A DNA stretch of 64,000 bases. It comes from Adiantum capillus-veneris. Its lineage: Eukaryota; Streptophyta; Polypodiopsida; Polypodiales; Pteridaceae. The notes beneath the pieces were generated by a model, which made no database searches, was not told where the DNA came from, and saw only the letters and a list, made by a program, of their open reading frames with translations. The stretch's first letter is position 1. Every line of letters begins with the position of its first letter. The translations under genes and the position numbers were made by a program. Shown here in pieces: positions 1 through 11,642 of this stretch. The stretch is taken from the NCBI GenBank assembly GCA_014529385.2, contig CM043949.1, positions 110,325,977 to 110,389,976 on the forward strand, in the 5' to 3' direction.

Positions 1-40
1 CTCAATGTAATACCACTAAATTCTATCATAAGCCTTATAT

Positions 41-168
41 ATAGGTGCTAGTCATGATGATACGAGAAACCAATCTTTACAATTCACATGCCCAATTTCA
101 TTTTTCATTTCTATAGGTGCTAGTCACGATGATACAAGAACCAATGTTTACAATTCACATGCCCACTT
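41..168. repeat. 72-bp imperfect tandem duplication
   Basis: The block beginning ATAGGTGCTAGTCA recurs 72 bases later, and both copies carry TTTACAATTCACATGCCCA. Only two copies are visible, with a few substitutions. No coding potential or function is apparent. Confidence 0.75.
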
Positions 169-1232
169 GATTGATGTGTCATTCCTCAAAATGAGGAGAC
201 GACCCTTACAAGCCATCACTTAAAAAGAGAAGTCTCCTATAGGGAAAAGAGAGAGCTCTAAGGGAAGAGGGTTGCATCTTCCACATTAACTGTCTCCTTA
301 TCAAGCTTATCCCCTAGTCACTCAAATTGTGGGCCTCCCGTCCCAAATTTTAATTGCAAATTGGAATCTTATTTTCTCTCCTTTAGAGAAAGAAGTTATT
401 TCTCAACCGTTTGTCAAGTTACAAAACAACAAGATCGTTTGCTAGAGGCCCTTGTCACACATGACCGACAGTTAAGTGTGACGTGGATTAAAGTGGGTAG
501 CGGCCACTCTGAAGAGAAAATTGTTATTGTCCAGGGGGTTGTCACACTAGACTAACACCGTTAAACAATCAATGTGAAAAGACTACAAGCAAAATGCAGT
601 GATGCAAGTTGAATAGATAATCAACGATGAAAGACTTACATTGGGCAGGAGCTAGGCAAGGTGGGAGGGTCACCCATGAACAGGGTTAGGTTGGTCGTGA
701 CAAGGCAATCCACCTTAATGCCAAGGATCCTTGTCCACCGCCTAGTGTGACTCATGAATAGAGCAGGGCAGTTGGTGATTGGTGGAAAGCTTTCGCATAC
801 ATGTCCATCCGGACGTTTTTGACAAAACCTTAATGTAAGTTCTATAATGTCATATATTTTTGTTGTCCCCTTAGTGATGCCTTTTCGCAAGTGAAGAAGG
901 GGATATTATTTTAGGCAAAAACAAAAAAATTATATTGATGGGTCAAAAAGAGTGTAACCTCACGATGGGATTATCTAAATGAGAGAGATGTGGAGTGCTG
1001 AGCAATGATGAGATGTGATACGATGAAACCTTATGGAATGATTAGGTCTCCCCAATCTCATAAAAATAAAAAGGCTTTCAAAACATACTAAGTGCATAGC
1101 TGAAGGGTGAGTTTAGGAAATGAAAAGATAGATGAAATTGAAAAGTCAAAAGACCTTTTGCATCTATAAAAAGAGGTGTTTCTCTTCTTCTTTACTTTTC
1201 CTTCAAAATATTTTATTCTCTTCAAAGTGTTC

Positions 1233-1233
1233 C

Positions 1234-1269
<36 letters not shown>
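1233..1269. repeat. (CT)n(CA)n compound microsatellite
   Basis: About ten CT units run directly into about eight CA units. The same CT-to-CA junction recurs near 7.7 kb and 9.68 kb. Confidence 0.95.
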
Positions 1270-1526
1270 ATGTTGTACTTGTCCTTCCCAGAGCTAGTAC
1301 TATTGCAAATCTACGTGTTTTGTCATTGCCCGTTGCTACATGCTATAGATTAGTGAATTGTTTTTGTTGTTTTTGAGGGAATCTTTGAATCAGGAATACC
1401 TTTTTATTTTTTTGAAGCCATTAGGAATACTTTTAAGTAGGTATATATACTTTTGGTTTCGAATTTAATAAAGGCTATCTTAAGAGATGTCTCTTTGGAA
1501 ATTGGGTACCAAAATTGCAAAGGAAA

Positions 1527-1530
<4 letters not shown>

Positions 1531-1569
<39 letters not shown>
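1531..1569. repeat. (CT)n microsatellite
   Basis: Uninterrupted run of about 19 CT units. Confidence 0.95.
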
Positions 1570-1572
<3 letters not shown>

Positions 1573-1854
1573 AGCATAGCCATCTGTCTCTGTCCTATTC
1601 AAGAGACGACATTGTTTTTTTTTACATGGGACGGTCAGGGCGTTGCTTCCCAAGGCCCCATAGTATGCTCAAGTAGGGCAAGCATCGTCTTTTTTCAACA
1701 ACAGACATCAATAAGACAATAGACATAGATGAGAGTCGGGGAGGGTGCAAAGTGGATGGTAGAGGCTTTGATGTTGAAGTTGAGGGGACGGATTGGAGGG
1801 AAGTGCCCACAACTAGGGATAGATAGATAGATATATTTTATTATCTTTTTCGGA

Positions 1855-1868
1855 GGTCAAATATGACC
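1855..1868 (-). other. LINE 3'-terminal hairpin
   Basis: On the minus strand it reads GGTCATATTTGACC, a five-base-pair stem with a four-base loop. The same or a compensated hairpin lies near the 3' end of the elements at 9581-9594, 27395-27408 and 45341-45353. By analogy with stringent-type LINEs it may be the RNA signal recognised by the reverse transcriptase; this is inference. Confidence 0.6.
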
Positions 1869-2186
1869 TATGGGACCAAAGTTACATGTGATGTAGTATG
1901 TGTATGGCTGATGAGTGACTCTCAATGCTCTAAAAATGTGGTGATGAGAGTCGCAATGGAGAGACCACAGTGTGGCTGGGAGAGGAAAGTGTGTAGGTCT
2001 AAGTCATGGCTGAAAATGTAAGAGAAGCAAGTTTGGATGTGACCAAAAGCTGAGTACTCTAGTAGTGTGTGGTACTCAGAATCTTGAACTTGCAGTGAGC
2101 ATAATGTGCACAATCAATTTGACTCTTCTCCATTGCCCCAACACCTTGTCTTGCATCGAAGGGAATGCGAGCTAAGCCAAATGGTT

Positions 2187-2348
2187 GCGATAGTGCGTAT
2201 CGCCGACAAGGGGATAGGCTCAAGCATGTAAGAGTGAATATGATTTCCTCTTTTAGCGAAGAACATGGCGATAGTGCGTATCGCCGACAAGGGGATAGGC
2301 TCAAGCATGTAAGAGTGAATATGATTTCCTCTTTTAGCGAAGAACATG
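2187..2348. repeat. 81-bp perfect tandem duplication within the LINE
   Basis: Two apparently identical 81-base units (2187-2267 and 2268-2348) lie inside the LINE relic. The other family copies have one unit. The length is a multiple of three, so a reading frame would not be shifted. Identity between units suggests a duplication later than the insertion. Confidence 0.9.
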
Positions 2349-2693
2349 GTTTTGTAGTTGGGGCAATATGGGTGGTGTAATGTATGAAGCGTGACCCCCC
2401 CGAATTTCTCCCAAGCCGTAATACATTGGCGTTGTAGAAAAGCTTCATTCACTTGGAAGTCAATTGAAGCATCATGTAGCAAGTGTAATGCATCCCATCT
2501 CCCAAACCACTTCTTTATGTCTTGTATCCATCTAGTGCTCAAGATCTTGCTTTTATGCGTCTTTTGAACTTTTTTGCTTGATTCCCATGCAATTGTAAGA
2601 AGTCAATGTGAGGGGTTTGCCGCATCTTTATCATGTACTCCACAACCCTTTCCATGCCCATAACCTCAATTGGAAGATATCCCTACTCAAGAA

Positions 2694-3040
2694 GTGGATG
2701 GAGGTGGAGGCCAATGTTGAGACTTGAGGAGGGCCATTTCTACCGCTGCACAAGGTTAGGACAGGCTTCTCCGGGTTACACGCTCTCTCTTTATCTCTGT
2801 TGGGGGTAAAATTAGTGAGGAGTCCAACCAAAGGGGCGGAGCTGACCTTGAAACCCGGACCATGCAAAAGGGGTAGAAGGGGGGAGGCAAGGAAAGGGAG
2901 GTAGAACAAAGGGGTGGAGCCTATCTGGAAACCCGAACCATGCAGAAGGGGCAAAAGGTCAAGCAGGGAAAGAGAGGCTGACCGGGACAGATGGGGTTTC
3001 ATTGAAAGGATGAAAAGTTATTTCTTGAAAATAGTAAGCT

Positions 3041-3117
<77 letters not shown>

Positions 3118-4570
3118 CCCCCCCCCCCCCCCCCCCCCCCCCCATGGAAATGTGGATGTAGACACTCCAAACTTTCAAGACCTAGTTCAAGAGTTTTCCT
3201 TGATACCCAATCCTGCAAAAACAGCTTTGGTGCAATTATTCAGAACTAATGGCATCAAATGGGATCTATTGCAAGGAAAGTAATTCCGGCTTTGATTGAA
3301 CTTCTAAAACCAAGTGCAGAATATAATATGATTCAAATACCACTACCCATCTATCCTCATTGATCGTCTTTACAGTGCTAAAGTGTGGAAGGCCATAATG
3401 TTGGTTTACCAAGGTTCACTATGAGACCTCTACATGCACAAAAGAGCTTCAAAACATGTAAATGTTGGAGTAATCCCTCCTCTTACTTGCAAATCAAGAT
3501 ATGTAGTTTGCCATTGAAGAAGAAGAACTCTATAGTGTACTATGCTCTCTTAGTGGTGTCTTTCAAAAAAATGTACTGCTGTCAAAAGCCTCGCTCTCGT
3601 ACATAACTATTGTGTCATAATCAACAACTTAGCTAACAACAATAATGGAATAACAATGAAATCAAAGGAAAATGATTGAATAGTTAAGACTCAATTGTAC
3701 TTGATGCTCAGCTAAACACATAGACTCACAAAGTGCATAGATTGGCTAACAACATGCTCAACTATAGACCTAAAACAATGGGGTCTAGAGGGACTTTAGA
3801 CTTCACAAAGACTTTAGCAATCGATATCATACAAAGGCAAAATGTCTCTATGAGCTTGCTCCAAATAATATCTTCAATGTAAAGATAAGTGAGAGAATGT
3901 GGTGGGGGTAAGCCAAGTAGGCCCTAGAATATAGAGATGACCTAACTATTGCCTATCCATCCTGCCAAAGTGCTAGCCAAGTAGTCCTCGTTAGAGCAGA
4001 ATTCACAAAATGCTACTCTTTAAATGAGATGCTACTAGTATGTGACCCACACGTTGCTCCGGCCAAGAAAAGGAACGTATCTACCTTTGTAACACATCAA
4101 TAAATCTCAAGGATTTCTTTGCTTTAACTCTTGTTATACCGATTAATACAATTGGCACTCCGTTATAGTATACCTACAATTGTTGTTCTATGTGTTGGTC
4201 AGTTTCTCCATCTAACTAACAATAGCTCAATTAACATAGCATGGCAAGGAAGGAGGACCTACGGACCGTTGGGTGTGCTCACATGCACCATAGGGGCATT
4301 GCTAATAGAGACTGTACAAATTCATTCATCCTTGATTCTCTCTCTCTCTCTCCCCCCTCTCTTCATCTTTCTAGATTCTTGTCTTTGACTTCGACATTTG
4401 GACTGCAATTGATCTTGATGTCTCTGTTACTCTTCCTACTTTCTTGTGAGCAAGAAGCAATACAATGCATCCATAATGCACACCATCACATAACCTATAT
4501 TAGAGGGGTAGATCAAGTAAAGTCATCAGGCAAGTGAGAAGAGATAAGGGCCAACAAAACACCAAGGTAA
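2694..4570. other. non-coding DNA
   Basis: No frame here resembles a known protein. A long polypyrimidine tract at 3.04-3.14 kb is the only notable structure. Confidence 0.45.
3044..3143. repeat. (TC)n followed by poly-C, 100-base polypyrimidine tract
   Basis: About 35 TC units run into 29 consecutive C. All purines lie on one strand. Such mirror-symmetric tracts can adopt triplex (H-DNA) structure and slip readily, so the length may be unreliable in assembly. Confidence 0.95.
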
Positions 4571-5160
4571 CCAATGGAGCTTTGCTTTAGAGTGGAGTTT
4601 CCGTGACATGAGATTTACCATTGGGAATGCAATTAGCCACAAAATCACTACTACTCTCTTTTGCTTGCTTGTAGCTGTCTCTTTCTTGGCTTTCTATAGT
4701 AGCAATGCACATCATTGTGTAATCTACAATAGAAAGATTGTTTGTGTACCTTGGGATGACAATGCTACCAATGACAATAACCAATCTCCATTGTACCAAC
4801 CAAGCATGTAAGCAAGGTTTTATAATGCAAGGGTCCATAAGCAAGAATGTAATCATAGAGCTTCTTGTGATTGAGAGAGGATTTGGCATTTATGTAAATT
4901 AAAGCTTTGAGTGCTTGAGAGTGGAGTTGACTGCTACATCGGCTTCAACATTGAGAATGTGATTGATCCATGTAACCCCGCATGTAACTCTATATCTCTC
5001 TCTTGCTTCCTTGCAACTTTGGCTTGACTTGCAGTTTTTTTACAATAGTAGTGACCATCATTGCCTAATCTATAGAAGTAAAATTTCTTATCCTCCACTT
5101 GGTCAACCTCTACTCTACCTTTGGCTAGCAATGCCACCGATCTTGATGGTACACATGGCA
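4571..5160. repeat. diverged tandem duplication, period about 330 bases
   Basis: The block starting near GCTTTAGAGTGGAGTT (about 4581) is echoed near GCTTGAGAGTGGAGTT (about 4908). Matching downstream motifs include the region around CATCATTG and the run of AATGCTACC / AATGCCACC. Similarity is moderate and gapped. The short open frames across it do not resemble a known protein. Confidence 0.5.
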
Positions 5161-5404
5161 TACTTTAGCAGGGTGATCGAGAAAGAGATCCACAAATTTT
5201 TGAACGACTCTAAATTTTAAATTAGGATTTATTGTCAAAATTTCATAAATAATCAATCAAAATTTAAGATGTTCCCTATGTCAGTCTTGAGGAATATGGT
5301 TTTGTCAAGCGCTATTAATAGTTGCCAACGTGGTCATAGAGCTTCAAATCTCATGCATGGGGTTGGCTTTGAATTTGTAAAGGTGATTGGCTCTTCTAGC
5401 TTTG

Positions 5405-5405
<1 letters not shown>

Positions 5406-5488
<83 letters not shown>

Positions 5489-5495
5489 CCCCCCC
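5406..5495. repeat. (CT)n with terminal poly-C
   Basis: About 40 CT units followed by ten C, the same arrangement as at 3044-3143. Confidence 0.95.
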
Positions 5496-5829
5496 TTGTC
5501 CCTACTGCAGCTCACCGTGTACTCAAGGAAACCTGGCGCTAAATCTTACTCTCTCTCCCTCTCAACCCCCACTATAGGAGCAGGGGCGGCCATAGATGCT
5601 TCTTGGAAACCTGCACCTACTGAGTACTGTGATCATGGGGCTTTTACCACCTTGGGCAAGATTGAAGAACCGAACCCTAAAAAAGGTGAGGGCGCTTTGG
5701 CCCCTCACTTAGTCTTTGTGTATTTCTCTTTGCGCGTGTTTTTGAAAGAGAGGAGTGAGGGCTTAGATACATATTGTGCAATCATGGAGGTGGTTGAAGT
5801 ATCGTCTCAAGTAGGTGTTTTCCTTTTGA

Positions 5830-7200
5830 TGAAATCTTGATGACATACTGTGAAGGTTTTTTTACATAGCTCATGATTGAAATAATCTAGTTACTTTGAC
5901 TGGTTAGGCTTTTTTTCTGTAAGCTTCGTATAAGCATTTCACTGCATATGGTAAGTTATTGATTGGTTTACTTAACAAAAATCCTCACATATAAAGAGGT
6001 TATTGCTTGGCTTGACTTGGGAAAATCATAAAAGGGTGGGGTGTCTTGCCTCGAAGGCATACTGTTCATAAAAGTGATTGATAATCATGGTAGAATGATT
6101 TGGACTAATGGTGTTACTCTGTACAAAAGTTGTATGCATGGTGTTTGTTTCCTCTGACTTGATACAGGTCTCGTGCTCAGGCTTATTAAACTGGCTCTCG
6201 GATTTGATTACCATGTTAGGAAGTTTGTATTATGGTTAGTAAGTTATGGGATTTTGGGTAAAAATCTATTACTCTTGGTTTGATGTATAAAGACCTCTGC
6301 GTAAATAGTATACTGATAAAACCAGTGTTCTGACGGCAACTAGGGGTGCATTTTGTTACTGGTTACTGCTGTGATTCTGATAGAACTCTACCGTAAGCAC
6401 TACACTGCCTGTAAATGATTTTTTTAATGGAAATGATGGGTCACAGTTAAGGGTATGGTTTATTGGGTAAGACTAGCCCCAAAGGGCGACTCTTCATTAT
6501 ACGTTGTGGACTGATTACTGCATACCTTGGAGTAACCTTCGTTCTGGCTGGTACCGAGTTTATATAATGCTACCAACATAAAAGAAGGGTGCCACTTTTT
6601 ATGCTGACCATTGGGGCACAAAATTTTTTTAAACTTTATTAAAAGCTAAGATGATTGGAAGTAGTATATTCTCTTCTCGTTTGGCATACAAACTAAGGTA
6701 GGATGGATTCCGTAAAGCCCAAGTGGGCATGTGTAATTTAGTTTTGCTTAATAACTTAGCCGAGTTTGATACCCTTGACTGTCAAATGGAATTTTTTGTT
6801 GTTGAGAGATATCTAAAGCCTTTTGATTCGGGTTACTTTGTGGCTTCATGGTACTTAAAGAGCTAGGGGAATTGGAGCTTGACAAATCTGGCGAAGTAAT
6901 ATTGAAAAGACTGATGAGATGTTATAGGGATTAAGACACTTGGATCAAAAGGGGTGGTGACCTCTACTGATCAAAATAATATGTATGCTATTATCTATTT
7001 AAGGTCTAATAAAGAAAAGGGATATTTAAAAACCATACTTATAAATATATATATATTTTTTAAATATTTAGGATAATAAAACTTTTTTGCAAAAAATCTA
7101 GAATACATGAACACTTTGGACAGTGGTTTTAAGTTAAAAAAGTTGTAAGTTGGACATGGATAACAACTGATATGGTCCATTGACACCTGTAAAACACATC
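5830..7200 (+). other. AT-rich region with degenerate protein-like reading, unidentified
   Basis: No intact gene is present. On the plus strand roughly 6.53-6.87 kb reads as one frame of more than 100 codons with few stops, including LAYKLR, QVGMCNLVLLNNLAEF and KPFDSGYFVASWYL. An adjacent stretch near 6.04-6.27 kb also reads plausibly (KVIDNHGRMIWTNGVTLYKS). The amino-acid texture looks like decayed coding DNA, but I recognise no family. It could be an old transposon, a processed gene copy or chance. Confidence 0.25.
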
Positions 7201-7505
7201 CAAGGCTAACGTATTTGTTGTCTTGTTTAGATGGATGCAGGTGAGAACTCTATCCTTTCTTGATTTTTTTTTGGCTTAAAGCTAATGTCTATTCGTGATT
7301 ACACTTGCTCCTACTACTTGGGAAGTACTTCTTTATTGGGTCGCTATCATTATATACTAGAACGAGGCTTCATTCTCATAAGCCATGGACAAAGATAATT
7401 CTAAGACTGAGTTGTTTTTGTCCTAATTATTGCCTTTTCTCTAAGCCAACTGTCTTTTAAATGTTAAAGCTCATTTCTATCTTATTACTTGAGTAAAAAA
7501 TAGCT

Positions 7506-7532
7506 ACACACACACACACACACACACACACA
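7506..7532. repeat. (CA)n microsatellite
   Basis: About 13 CA units. Confidence 0.95.
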
Positions 7533-7688
7533 TGGATCGTATTAGCTCCCAAGTTCAAGCCTTGCTAAATAGATCTTCAATGTCTCTCAAGACAGAGGCT
7601 ATAAGCATGCTTAGTCTTGATTTCAAGATACCTTGAATAGATCCTTGCCGTCTCTTGGAATTGATGCCACACACATGCTTCATGTGAT

Positions 7689-7689
<1 letters not shown>

Positions 7690-7742
<53 letters not shown>

Positions 7743-7753
7743 ACACACACACA
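7690..7753. repeat. (TC)n(AC)n compound microsatellite
   Basis: About nine TC units followed by a long AC run with one CC interruption. Confidence 0.95.
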
Positions 7754-7812
7754 TTGGATCTCGACTCAAGATCGCAACTCATTGCTCATGCAAGGATTGC
7801 TCCTAGGAGTGT

Positions 7813-8302
7813 GCATGAATAAGAAGAGCAAAATGGAATGACTTTTTTATCACTCAAGTTTGGTAGATTGGTCATCTCACCTCCCTCTTGAGTAGGTCTT
7901 GAGTTATCAAATAGATCGTATAGGTCTCTTGGGATTGTTCTTATGATGTTAAAATCTTATATTCTCGTGTATATGTGTGTGTGTTGGGAGGGGAAGGAGT
8001 ATGTATGAATAAGAAGAGGAAACCGCAATAACCTTTCTATCACTCAAGTGTGGTAGATTGGTTATCTCGATTCTGTCTTCAGTAGAAACCTTGTCAAATA
8101 GATTTTATAGGTCTTGTTCATACAAATTAAAAAATTCCTTTCATGTGTATGAATAAAAAGAGGAAATTGGAATATCCTTTCTATCACTCAAGTGTGCTAG
8201 ATTGGATATCACAATCCCCTCTTCAGTAGAAGGTTTAAGTTTAAGCCCCGCCATTAAATACTTCTTGGGACTGTTCCTAGGATGCTAGTCTTGTCTTCTT
8301 CT

Positions 8303-8306
<4 letters not shown>
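7813..8306 (+). repeat. three tandem SINE-like units
   Basis: Units starting near 7814, 8004 and 8148 each carry ATGAATAA(G/A)AAGAG, then TATCACTCAAGT, then a tRNA A-box-like TGGTAGATTGG and a CTTCAGTAG or CTTGAGTAG segment. Some units continue into CTTGGGA.TGTTC. The A-box resemblance and the family member at 8376-8556 with a B-box-like motif suggest tRNA-derived SINEs that inserted or duplicated next to each other. Copies differ by many substitutions. Confidence 0.5.

Positions 8307-8375
<69 letters not shown>
8307..8375. repeat. (CTT)n(CT)n microsatellite
   Basis: A short CTT run leads into about 33 CT units. It forms the 3' tail of the preceding SINE-like unit. Confidence 0.95.
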
Positions 8376-8377
<2 letters not shown>

Positions 8378-8525
8378 GCTCGTCGCCATGGCATGTGCAT
8401 TGGTTTTCAATCAGTGGGGTAGGCTAGTTGGTTTTCAACCGGTGGTAGGCTAGTTTGGATTCAGCCCTCTTGAATAACAGGTCTTGAGTTCAACTCTCAT
8501 CGGATTCCCTTCTCCTTCTTCTTCT

Positions 8526-8560
<35 letters not shown>

Positions 8561-8566
8561 CAATTA
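8376..8566 (+). repeat. tRNA-like SINE copy with CT tail
   Basis: A 27-base block containing TAGGCTAGTTGG (A-box-like) is duplicated at about 8400-8453. It is followed by CAGGTCTTGAGTTCAACTC, which resembles a B-box, then a (CTT)n(CT)n tail at 8517-8556. The segment TTGAATAACAGGTCTTGAG occurs again in inverse orientation near 43.37-43.40 kb, which shows a dispersed family. Spacing of about 70 bases between the boxes is somewhat long for a tRNA, partly because of the internal duplication. Confidence 0.55.
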
Positions 8567-8927
8567 TAGATGGAAGGATTGCGCACTGCGTCACTTGGAA
8601 GCCGGAAAGAGGGCTTATTATGCATTTAAGAATATGTGCAATGCTGGAGAGATCAAGTGTTGGGCTCTCAAAAAGTACCTCTTTGACACATTGGTGACAC
8701 CAGTGCTTCTTTATGGAGTGGAGGTGTGGGGTGGTAGCATCAGGAAGTTTACTTGGAAAGAGTTTGAGAATGTCCAAAATCGTTTTCTCACCAACTTTCT
8801 CAAAGTCAAGACACAAACACCCTACATGCTCTTACTTCTTGAGTCCGGATCGCTTCCCATTGAGGTCTTGGGCATGCAAAGGGTTGTGGAGTACATGCTT
8901 AAGACACAACGTAGCCCTTTGTATTGA
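8567..8927 (+). pseudogene. LINE reverse transcriptase C-terminal fragment
   Basis: About 118 residues after the CT-encoded leader match the region following the RT palm in plant LINE ORF2 proteins, with LFDTLVTPVLLYGVEVWG as the clearest motif and NRFLTNFLKVKTQTP downstream. The apparent ATG at 8484 lies in SINE and CT-repeat sequence and is not a real start. The frame ends at a TGA at 8925-8927 but the homologous reading continues beyond it. No catalytic residues are present. Confidence 0.75.
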
Positions 8928-9580
8928 CTTCCTATAATTGCACATGAAGCAAGTCAAAAGGTCCAAAAGACATGCAAGAGCAAAATACTAAGTTCGGGGT
9001 GGATGCTTGACATCAAGAAATGGTTTGGAAGATGGGATGCATGTCACTTGGTCAAGGATGCATCGATCGACTCCCAAGTTAATAAGGCCTTCTTACAACG
9101 CCAATGTATCACGGCTTGGGAGAAATCCGGAGGTTCTCGCTTTAGCCATTACACCACACACATTGCCCCAAACTACAAATCTCTCTTCTTCTCCTAGCAC
9201 AATAACCGAGCCCATCACTACATCCTTGAGCCCATCCCATCGAGTGCGATCCGCACCATTGCCTCCATTTGTCTTAGCTCCCATTCTCTATGCTGCGAGA
9301 CAAGATGTTGGGGCACTGGCGAGGAGTCTCATTGACTTTGCACCTTATGCCCTCGTCAAGTGCGAGAGAGTGAGTACCACACACTACTTGTGTGCTCAGC
9401 TTTTGACCACATTAGGTCCTCTTTTCCCCATATATTCAGGCATGAGCTCTCCCTACATACCTTCCTCTTCCAACCACGATGTGGATTCTCTATTGCGACG
9501 CTCATTTCAGCCATTTTTGAGCATCGAGAGTCACTTATGACCTCCGCTCACACCATGCGACATGTTCATTTGGTCCCGTA

Positions 9581-9594
9581 GGTCATATTTGACC
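9581..9594 (+). other. LINE 3'-terminal hairpin
   Basis: GGTCATATTTGACC, flanked by CCCGTA and TCCG exactly as in the minus-strand copy at 1.85 kb. It lies about 20-45 bases before the (ATCT)n tail. Confidence 0.6.
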
Positions 9595-9640
9595 TCCGAG
9601 GGCAATAGTAGAACTATCTATCTATCTATCTATCTCTCTC

Positions 9641-9666
9641 GACTCTGTACTGCTGACGTGGATAAG

Positions 9667-9703
<37 letters not shown>

Positions 9704-9980
9704 ACATGGGCACCACCTTGGTGGCAATTTCGTGGATGCCTCTCATTCGCTTCCTTCCTCTCGAAGTGTACGCACATGCACACACACACAGGCTCTCTCT
9801 TGACGCACACACCTCTTTCCTCTTGGTGACGTGTGGATGGCCCACAATAGGTGGAACTTCCCACGGTTGGTGGTGGGTGCACATCCGGTGTTGGCATTAC
9901 AAAGCAAGGTATAATGGAGAGGCATGCATAGGTTGTGGGCGAGCTCAAGACTACACTCCTCAACAGATGCAATGATGCAA

Positions 9981-10056
<76 letters not shown>

Positions 10057-10060
10057 TCTT
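9641..10060. repeat. cluster of CT/CA and TG/AG microsatellites
   Basis: 9667-9706 is CT then CA, 9776-9790 is a short CA run, and 9982-10054 is TG then AG. The first and last are in mirror orientation to each other. The sequence between them shows no gene. Confidence 0.85.
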
Positions 10061-10658
10061 GGGCTGCTGGCGACCAAGCAAGAGAAAATAGATGGAGGGG
10101 TTCCCAGCTAGTCAAAGTGAGCAGAGTAGGGGGCAGTTGGAGATGGTCGTCAACATGGGAGAGGGAGTCCATGCATGCTAACAAAAGAGAATGGGGGTGC
10201 ACACACGATCGAGTGAGAGGAGTAGCCAGGTCGGCGCGTGGCACATCTAGTTGCTCGACTTTTTTTAAAGCTCCATAAAGAAGTAGAATAGATTGGAAAA
10301 GTAATTGTGCCCTTCCAAATTGTGTAAAAAGAAAGGGGGAGTTTATAAGGCCTTACTCACCCTTCAAATTGAGGAAGGCCTCATGAACTTATCACTTGTT
10401 TTGTAGGATATCGCCTCCTAGTGGAAGCCCAACCACAACTTCTACACTAGGATCCCCCCTTGATAGCAAAAAGGAGGGTGGTGCATCTTTTGGACACTGA
10501 CACCACCTCCCTCATAGCATACTTCTTTCAAACGCCGCCCACTCTTTTATGCAATTGTGACAATCTATATGTATTCTCTAACGACAGAGAGAGTGCCCTT
10601 TACACGTGTCGAGAACTGCGAGATGAACGCTATAGTCCAAAAATCTTATGCGCACGAC

Positions 10659-10690
<32 letters not shown>

Positions 10691-11642
10691 GGAGGCCCGG
10701 CTGTACTAGTAAAAATAACGCCACCTCCCCTAGACCACACTTTTTTTAAACATCCCGGATTTGAGCCTTCGACTTTCCCAAATGCTTGAAATTTTGAAAC
10801 GGGTCCTTGGGTTTGCGCGCCAAACATGGAGCGCGCGGCAGCGGGTCGACCTAACAATGAACGATTTTCGAACCTGAAGCTCGCCTTCTCGATGGCTACA
10901 TATTGCTTGCTTACAGCTTGTTCTCATGAGGTAAGCTGTGTCTTCTAGAGAGAGAGATACATTTTATTTCATAAAGAAGAAAGAAATTGGGGAAGTGGTG
11001 CACTTCATCAAGGGCCTTTTTGTGTATCTAAAGCATTTCCCATAAGCTCAGGAAATGGGTTCTTGCAAGGACAATGCTTGTTATCACACTTGGAGGTCAC
11101 AATGCTGCCATTTAATCAACTGCATGCGTTTTTTCCTCAAGTTATACAGCCATAACATTTGCGTTTCCTCAAGCACGTGGATATTGTCGTAGAGATTCCT
11201 CATTGACATTGTTGATGGGAAAGGCAGTGGGGTTGCGAGCGGACCACAACGGGCTTTTATAGTGGCCAGGAGACGCACAGTCCTTTTGATCTTTGAAGGC
11301 AAGAGCCCAGCAAGGCCATCAAGTAGCCCTTTTAGAGTGATTTCAAGCATGCTAAACTCACATCTAGTGGTTTCGCGTCTCAAGCATTATCATCAGACTA
11401 TTTGGCAGGAAAAGGCTGTTGCCTTTTTGACAACACAACATTTGGAACGTTTGGCAGCTCAAAATTATCAGTGATTCCCTTCTTTGCTTGCTGAATTTTG
11501 ATTTAACTGAACTGATTGGCTCCTTGAATCGCTCACAGTCTTGTCTACCAGCCAATAACATCAATCCATCTTAGGTGCTATAATGTAATGGCAGCTCAAC
11601 ATCATTGGTGGTAACCCAAAAGCACGTCTCTGAGGTACCCAA
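10061..11642. other. no recognised gene; possible 5' flank of the spliced gene
   Basis: A (GA)n tract lies at about 10.66-10.69 kb. Minus-strand open frames between 11.08 and 11.56 kb have protein-like texture but overlap in two frames and match nothing I know. This stretch would contain the promoter and any upstream exons of the gene that starts at or before 11643. Confidence 0.4.

Larger units (their letters stand above)
169..1811. other. non-coding DNA, no gene recognised
   Basis: Only short open frames occur here and none resembles a known protein. Two CT-type microsatellites (near 1.25 and 1.55 kb) are the only clear structure. Confidence 0.5.
1812..2693 (-). mobile_element. LINE family 1, 5'-truncated copy
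   Basis: On the minus strand this is the 3' part of a non-LTR retrotransposon ORF2. It ends in the hairpin GGTCATATTTGACC (1855-1868) and an (ATCT)n-like tail at about 1818-1834. Decayed frames keep the zinc-knuckle-like CTLC..SEYHTLL region and the segment with CITAWEKFGG, both shared with the copy at 8567-9640. The reverse transcriptase core is missing, so the copy is truncated at its 5' end near 2693, as is usual after target-primed insertion. Stops and frameshifts show it is dead. Family assignment rests on its match to the copies at 8.6 kb and 56.7 kb, which do keep RT motifs. Confidence 0.8.
8567..9640 (+). mobile_element. LINE family 1, 5'-truncated copy with intact 3' end
   Basis: This is the C-terminal part of a LINE reverse transcriptase ORF. 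It opens in the RT thumb region with HLEAGKRAYYAF and LFDTLVTPVLLYGVEVWGG (8567-8927), continues past a TGA through LDIKKWFGRWDA and ITAWEKSGG, and ends in a CTLC-type knuckle with ESEYHTLL. The reverse transcriptase palm is absent because of 5' truncation. The 3' end carries GGTCATATTTGACC (9581-9594) and an (ATCT)n tail to 9640. At least one stop and one frameshift break the frame. It is non-functional. Confidence 0.85.

Noticed and set aside
3018-3249. Open frames encoding Leu-Ser, Arg-Glu or poly-Gly/Pro repeats over CT and poly-C tracts (also at 1.2, 5.4, 9.6-10.0, 44.1 and 59.5 kb)
   Set aside because: Translations of microsatellites, open in all frames because the repeat lacks stops; no coding support.
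6100-6300. Endogenous RNA-virus polymerase fragment
   Set aside because: A YGILGKN segment faintly recalls a polymerase motif, but the supporting motifs are missing, so no claim is made.
8376-8500. Functional tRNA gene
   Set aside because: A- and B-box-like motifs are present but no cloverleaf arms or acceptor stem could be drawn; SINE origin is more likely.
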